Source of the DNA: Schizophyllum amplum
Taxonomy: Eukaryota > Basidiomycota > Agaricomycetes > Agaricales > Schizophyllaceae
DNA: 64,000 nt
Assembly (NCBI GenBank): GCA_007026445.1
Contig: VDMD01000038.1
Coordinates: forward strand, 186,001 to 250,000
Direction of reading: 5' to 3'
The notes beneath the pieces are model-generated. The model saw nothing but the letters and a program-made list of their open reading frames with translations, did no database searches and was not told where the DNA came from. Of this stretch, positions 58,258 through 64,000 are shown piece by piece. Each line of letters begins with the position of its first letter. Within the stretch, counting starts at the first letter, position 1. The position numbers and the translations under genes are program-made.

Positions 58258-59439
58258 ACGGGACATGGTAATTTTTGTAGATGCAGCGTGCGCGCCGCGC
58301 GGGACGCAGCCGTGCAACATATGGACATTATCACCTATGTAGTAGTAGTATTATACGAGTTGGACGCATGGCTGAGCTGTGGTGGCGAGGGGTCTGAGCC
58401 GTTGTGGGTCTGGCAAAGCGAAGATATGAGCGAGTTAGTCTCACGGGTCAGACTCTTCTCACAGAAGACGGGGGGAAAGGTCAGTGAGAAGAGTCTGATC
58501 GGAGCAACGCTTACCGTATGTCTGTCCGAATCGTGGGAACATAAATGTCAGATTCTTGACCGCGGAACTCACCGAGATGGACTCAGCGGTTCGATATGTC
58601 CCGAAACGGTAATCGGACTCTGTAATCGCGTAGAGCGTAGAGTCTTTGTCAAAAGCACACCTGCACGTGCGTCCAAATGGGGAAGCTCCCCGCTCCTCCG
58701 GAAGGTCTCCAGTTTCTTCTTTTTGTTTGTTATTTTGTGATTGATTTGGTCAGGTATGTAAATTCCTGGGAGCGTCAACGGAGTCTCGTGACCTTCTTGA
58801 CCGCGACCACCACCGCTGCACCCGCCGTCGCCGTTGGCGACGGGCCTCAACCCTGCGGCAGCCCGCCCCCCGTCACCGGCGGGCGTCGCCCATAGGCATC
58901 TTCAAGGTGCGTGGGCGTGCTCTACAAAGCCCGCCCCCGCTTACCGTCGGCTCCAGGGTATCACCCGACGCGTCGAGGGGCTCCCGCGCCTCGCTCGCCT
59001 GGCGCGTGTTCGCCCTTATCGACAACGCCGCTCGTTCGCGGATGACGTGGCCACCCGACGCCCGTAGCCCACGAAGGACTACTGGAGTCACCGTCACGAC
59101 CCCGACGGCGCGGACCCTAGGCCTCATCCCCTATAGTAAGTACCCACTCATCCCTCTGCAAGTCGCTCTCTTTTGAGTCTTTATAATATGGCTGGCTTTT
59201 GTACTTGTAAGATACATAGAGTGTTACATAGAACAATAAAATTTATTTGAGTCATGAAATAGGCCCAGCTGAAGAGTGAGAAGGAAAATCTGCAGGAGGG
59301 ACTTCCCCCTGGACTTTCCCAGCAGCTTTGCAGGGACTTTGTTTGGACTTCGTCGGAAAATCAGGCACGGGCGTGTCCGTGCCCTACCCTGGTACCCAAT
59401 TAGTCTGCTTCATGTCGCGCCCCGATAACCGGAGTGCCG
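58258..59439. other. Repeat-bearing intergenic DNA
   Basis: This contains a perfect 15-bp inverted repeat at 58448-58498, a 26-nt stretch near 58655-58681 repeated inverted at 63764-63795, and GC-rich DNA at 58795-59110. No coding unit is recognised. Confidence 0.45.
58448..58498. repeat. Perfect 15-bp inverted repeat with 21-nt loop
   Basis: TCAGACTCTTCTCAC at 58448-58462 is the exact reverse complement of 58484-58498. It would form a stable hairpin in RNA or single-stranded DNA. Confidence 0.85.
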
Positions 59440-59575
59440 AATAGGTCGCCATTCCAAGGGTTTTCCCAAATGGAAGGAAGTTCGCACGTTTGGTCTCACG
59501 TCGTGAGAATAGGTCGCCATTCCAAGGGTTTTCCCAAATGGAAGGAAGTTCGCACGTTTGGTCTCACGTCGTGAA
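59440..59575. repeat. 68-bp tandem duplication, two near-identical copies
   Basis: Units 59440-59507 and 59508-59575 both start AATAGGTCGCCATTCCAAGG and differ at the last base. This is a recent duplication or the visible part of a variable array. Confidence 0.9.
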
Positions 59576-61473
59576 ACCAAGTTGGTAGCACGTGAGACCA
59601 AAGTGGTCCGCCACGCGACGACGCCACAATGAGGTGAGCGAGGATGATCGGAATGCGATTTACCCCCTACTTACCACCACCACCGCATTCGTGGGAAGCA
59701 TCCAAATCAACCGGAAAGCGCAGAAGCTGAACAATGGAAGCCCAACGACGGGTGGAATTGACTCCCGCGCCCAAGCGGGAAAAAATGAAGCGGCTACCAG
59801 CCGAGCCCGGTGTGGGCGAGGGCAAAGCTTTCGACGGGGCGGAAGGTGCGCGGCTAAAATGCGCATATCTCACATAAACTAATATTCTATAGATCGCTGA
59901 GTCGCGACGATATCAGCGCGAGAGTCCCCGGCACAATGCAAGCTCAGGGACGCAAAGCGGCGGCGGCGACGCCGCTCCTTCCGCGCAGCAAGCGCGACCA
60001 CGCAACGATGAGGTGCGCCCCGTCTCGCGCCCCTTTCCCCTCTACCCCTCCAGCACCCTCTGAACCAACTCGCGGCACCTTGCCACACACCGATCATCCC
60101 GACAGGCATTGTCGTCAGTCATGATACCTTCCGCTTCACACACCCACCGCCTCTCGCCTCCTCTCCTCCCCTCACGCCTCCTCCCCCTCCCTTTCATGGC
60201 TTCTCTTCCCCATCTCGCACCCCTCGCCCCCTCCCAAAGCGGCCGCAGTACGTGTCCATCCACGTCGGCTAGAGAAGAAGCGGCCAAGGGGTTCAGGAGG
60301 AGGGAGGGAGGGGATGGGAGGAAGCGAGGGCGAGCAAGAGGGGAAAGGAGGTGTGGGTGAGGGAGCACGAGGAGGGAGTGACAGTGAACAACAGGAGACG
60401 AGAGGAGGGAACATGGCGGGGCAAGGGGAAACGAGAGGAGGGAGCAAGAGCGGGGAGGTCACGAGGTACGACGGCTCCACGGTAGAACATCGGTACGTTT
60501 TGGCACAGCGGTGCTCACAGTCAGTGTGTGCACAGGCGGGCGCGGTGGTGACTGCGTCGTGGGCACAACGTAGTCGATTTTTTCAACAGCTCAATAAATG
60601 CGTTTTGCTCATAAAATATGGGTGTATAGTCCCACAATATAAGCATAATAATCAGTGTAAAAGTACGGGTAGCACAAGGTGCCACTCAACGGTCGCGCCC
60701 AGGTCGCGCCTCCGGCGCTGAGTCCTGACGAACTTCAACACTGATGCCATCAACGCTCTCGGTCCCGTACGGCGACGAGCGGCGAGCGGCGAGAGCTGGC
60801 GGCGCCACGCGCTGCGGCGGCTCCGCGAGGCATCATGCATCATGCATCAAGATGAAGCTCGGGCGAAGTGGGCAAGCACGAGCGCTGCCGGTGCCACCGA
60901 CGCGCCCGTCTTGAAAACCCTGGCCAGGCGCACGTGAGTGGGCGAGTATATCGGGCGGCCTTCGGCCGCCTGGAGAACCCTTGGAATGACCACCAAGCCG
61001 GAGTGCCCGCATTTTAAGTCACCTGACGTTTCCCGCGCTTTAACTTCCCTTATATGTAGTCATATCCGGCGGATCATCGGTGCGAATGCCAACGCCCCGG
61101 TGGGCCGATGCGCGACTCACGCGACGCAGCGGCGGCTGGCCCGCTACGTTTGCTCGTCCGCCTCCTCCCCTCGTCGACGCCTGTGGAACATGTCTCCAAG
61201 AATTATTGGCTCGTCTTTGTCGAATGGAATGTTGTAGAATATATCTCTTGGTAAGAAACCCGATGTCGAGGAGTCACACAATAACAATAGCACCATTCGG
61301 ATTGGCGAAAATGCGTACGTGCGTGAACTGATGCTGTCGGCACGCCTAGATGGACATAAGAGCATGTCCTTGCTGTTAGGATTACGCGCGAAGTCATGGG
61401 GAGGGTTGAAGTTCGAACAAAGGACTCGGAAGGGACCACGCATAGATACTATGTGGCGTCACTGATCTGGAAA
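59576..61473. other. Gene-free, low-complexity DNA
   Basis: A pyrimidine-rich stretch (about 60125-60240) is followed by a purine-rich stretch (about 60290-60455). A small CATCATG repeat lies at about 60832-60850. Open frames here mirror each other across strands and have low-complexity composition. No gene is called. Confidence 0.45.
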
Positions 61474-62562
61474 ATGCAGCCTGGCTACATAGCATTATAT
61501 AGCAGGTATAGCAGGCATAGCAGAATTGCTTCACTTGCTGTATATAGCACTATGTGACGGGGCCTCGCTACTGTAGCAGGCTGTAGCCCAGCTGTAGCTG
61601 GCATGTAGCAGCCTGTAGCCATCAAAGTTCGAAGGCACGCAGTCGCGGGGAAGCCTGATGTCATGCAAAATATTCATTATTCACGACCGATTGTCCTTGG
61701 ATCGTCCTGCTGTGCAGTTCTGCTTGCCCGGGGCTCCTCGTGCGACACAGTACAATATCATGGGTTGTGATTGAGGAATCAGATAGTATTGGGTCTATAC
61801 TACAGTAGGCTACGGCTAGGAATACAATGCAGTGGTATTACCCTTCGTGGACAGCCAGCCCGTATGGGAACTCCTTGGGAACTCGTCGGGGACTCTTGCA
61901 AGGTAAGAACTACTCGAGGATCATGAGTATCTGGAACTAGATGGAGAAGCGGTAACGCACCTTCAGGGGATGCCCCGGTACTCGTCTTCCACTAGCCAGT
62001 GACATGGATGTGCGCAGCGGCGCGGGCGTAGGGCGGACTCTTCGCTTACACAGCGGGGTACCCACGTGTAGCGGTTGCAGCGCGTCACGCCAGCGCGGGT
62101 ACAGGTGTTGGGGAGGTGGGTGCTGAGACAGCGCGGGCGACGCGAAGCCTTGATGCAGCGCGGACACGGGGCGGCGCGGGTGTAGATGGGGGAGGTGAAG
62201 ATAGCGCGAACGCAGTCTGTTGAGGCGCGATGCCTTGAGCAGGCGGCGGGCTCCCGGCGCGCTGAGGCCACGAAATCCGCAAGGTGGAGGGGCGGTGCGC
62301 GCAGTGGCCTTGAGGAGCCGGGGGAAGTTCGTGGTCTGAAGCAAGCCAGGATGGGACTTAGAGAAAATTCTCGTCGTCTTTGACGGGTGGATCGCTCGGC
62401 CCGAAGGTATTTGAAATTTAGGAGATCGGCCATATGCAACATCAACGTTTGGAAATTCTGCTACAGCGGCTACAGCGCTACAGCTGCTACCGGTCCTATG
62501 TAGCTCCATATAAAACGGCTCTGCTATGAAGAGCTATGTGCATAGCTCGTGCTATGGTACCC
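61474..62562. mobile_element. Candidate non-autonomous element bounded by TAGC-rich arrays
   Basis: The left end (61474-61622) has repeated ATAGCA then TGTAGC motifs. The right end (62459-62562) shows the same motifs inverted, in the same order from outside to inside (TGCTATGG outermost, GCTACAG inside). Such inverted subterminal arrays resemble those of hAT-like elements. Exact ends and a target duplication are not clear. The interior includes a 190-codon minus-strand frame (61937-62509) without recognisable motifs. Confidence 0.4.
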
Positions 62563-62958
62563 AGAGACCTTTTCCAGATGGTTTGTCGTTTCGCTGCTCG
62601 TGCGGCACGAGCTCCCGTGTCTCTAGCTCCTCAATCATATTCTCGAGCCACTCGTCGGTCTCGGTTCGTTGGTGATGATGTGGACTTGCATCTTCTACAA
62701 AACTAACAAGTACACTGCTGGCAGAATGAGTATTATGCCGCACTGGCAAATGCCGAAAAGTCCTCGCCGGCCCGCTGCCCTGCCCCGGGCAATGGAGGGC
62801 CAGGGCAGAAGAGGGTAGAGGGCTGGGGCTCAGCTCAGACTGGTACCCTGCCCCATGAAGCCCTGCCCAAGCCCTCAAAACCCTGCCTTACCCTGCCCTG
62901 CACAACACTACGGGCACAAGTGAGGAGAGGTGGTTAAACAGGTCAAACAATGCTTATA
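62563..62958. repeat. CCCTGCC/GGGCAG-rich low-complexity stretch
   Basis: At about 62775-62905 the words CCCTGCC, GCCCTGCC and GGGCAG recur in both orientations, giving weak inverted symmetry. The rest of the interval shows nothing. Confidence 0.5.
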
Positions 62959-63349
62959 CTGTACTGTTTCGACCGTAGGTTCACTGGGTGTAACGCGTTA
63001 CGCTTTGAACTGACCCAGATCCCAGTTCACGGGCCCGAAGGGCCCGTTACGGTCCGAAATTTTAGTTCATAAATATTGATTTATGCTGCAAAATCCACTC
63101 TTTTACTGTACTTTTCAGGGCCCGGGAAGTAGTATAATCAGACTGTGAGCTCAGAATACAAATAAAGGTAATAAAATATGTCCCAAAACGGCTCGAATGT
63201 AAGAAGGAAAAAAATCGTAAAGAAATACGCAAAATTTGAATATCCGAGACGGCGTTCACCGAGCGGCGTTACGCGTTACGCTGAGTGAATTAGTTCAGTT
63301 CAGAGGCCGATGTTACGCGTTACGTGAACTTACGGTCGAAACAGTACAG
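62959..63349. mobile_element. 391-bp MITE flanked by TA
   Basis: Terminal inverted repeats of 26 bp start CTGTACTGTTTCGACCGTA and match at 25 of 26 positions. TA flanks both sides (62957-62958, 63350-63351). Inside each end sits GTAACGCGTTACG or a close variant, and the centre is AT-rich. No coding capacity. Tc1/mariner-type target preference is inferred from the TA. Confidence 0.85.
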
Positions 63350-64000
63350 TAGAGTAGAATGCATCCACAATCAGTTCTTCAGTAGAGACTAGCTTTCGAT
63401 CGAATTTTATGGCCACTGAGGCCTGAGGCCATGGCAGACGATTCACGAGCAGGGGAGACATCAACGCGAACGCGCCGGCGCGTGCCGCCGCGGTCGCAAG
63501 CTCTCGCACCGGAGGTCCGACCGGATATCAGGACATAAAGGGAAGGTTAAAGCGCGGAAAATGTCATGTGACATCAAATGCGGGCAGTCCTATGATCCGG
63601 GCGCGACTAGCAGCAGACGTTCTACGAACGTCTGCCTGGGGAGACTAGTACCCAATTTTGCGAGTAAAAAAGGATATCGAATTTACTTGGAATTTGCTTT
63701 CCGGACTGGTTACGGGGCGACACGCGAGCTCCGGCCGCAGCTTTTGATTCGCTTTGACACTTTACCTCGTTTGGACGCACGTGCAGGTGTGCTTTCGACG
63801 GCCTCTAGAGCGTAGGCGCGTCGTGGTGCTCATCACTTTGACCTTTCACTACTTACACCACACCCTGCCATGGCGCGTTGCACCTCAATGCTATATAGAC
63901 CTTCATCCTCAACCGAAATTGACTCCCAAATATGTACCCAAACACGCACTGGTGTCCACCTGAGGGCCGAGGCTGCATCAGTCAAACAACACATATTTGA
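63350..64000. other. Right edge, no recognised gene
   Basis: This carries two short sequences shared with 42494-42521 and 58655-58681 (both inverted). No coding unit is recognised. Confidence 0.4.

Noticed and set aside
59440..59575. 68-bp repeats as a CRISPR-like array
   Set aside because: Only two directly adjacent copies without spacers, in a eukaryotic genome.

Overview
This window is nuclear DNA of a filamentous basidiomycete, most likely an agaricomycete. The evidence is many short introns (about 45-65 nt, often with GTRNGT donors), moderately GC-rich genes on both strands without operons, and gene families typical of that group: degenerate BTB/POZ and F-box/LRR genes, a membrane P450, a BCS1-like AAA ATPase, a UbiA-type prenyltransferase and a HUA1-like protein. 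No function below rests on a database search. Names come from motifs and family resemblance read directly from the translations, and most exon borders are proposed by eye from splice sites and frame.

Layout. 0-4.5 kb: a tRNA-Glu and a multi-exon cytochrome P450. 4.5-8.6 kb: a decayed block with a BTB/POZ gene, an unrecognised coding-like fragment, a broken F-box/LRR gene and the remnant of a small secreted protein gene. 8.7-12.1 kb: cytidine deaminase and a UbiA-like membrane prenyltransferase. 12.1-15.5 kb: gene-poor, with a 727-bp TA-flanked inverted-repeat element. 15.5-28.1 kb: housekeeping genes SYS1 (Golgi), an unnamed protein with a mitochondrial-type N-terminus, a RanBP3/Yrb2-like Ran-binding protein, the dynamin VPS1 and a BCS1-like AAA ATPase. 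28.1-32.4 kb: no confident gene. 32.4-42.2 kb: the kinetochore gene DSN1/MIS13 diverging from a very large NTO1/BRPF-type chromatin reader (PHD, extended PHD, bromodomain, PWWP). 42.6-46.5 kb: a carboxymuconolactone-decarboxylase-fold gene, then a second copy of the BTB gene and an intact copy of the secreted protein gene. 47.3-51.8 kb: a small MYND protein and a membrane-anchored dipeptidyl aminopeptidase. 52-58.3 kb: two more tRNA-Glu genes, two low-complexity proteins of unknown role, and HUA1. 58.3-64 kb: repeat-rich, essentially gene-free DNA with a 391-bp TA-flanked element, a 68-bp tandem duplication and TAGC-rich arrays.

The most interesting structure is the relation between about 4.5-8.6 kb and 44.4-46.5 kb. 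Both carry a BTB gene followed by the same small secreted protein gene, on the same strand. In the first copy a roughly 2.3-kb segment bearing a 5'-truncated F-box/LRR pseudogene lies between them and replaces the end of the secreted protein gene. The two BTB copies carry different lesions. I did not find a defence system, CRISPR array, viral insertion or classical secondary-metabolite cluster.
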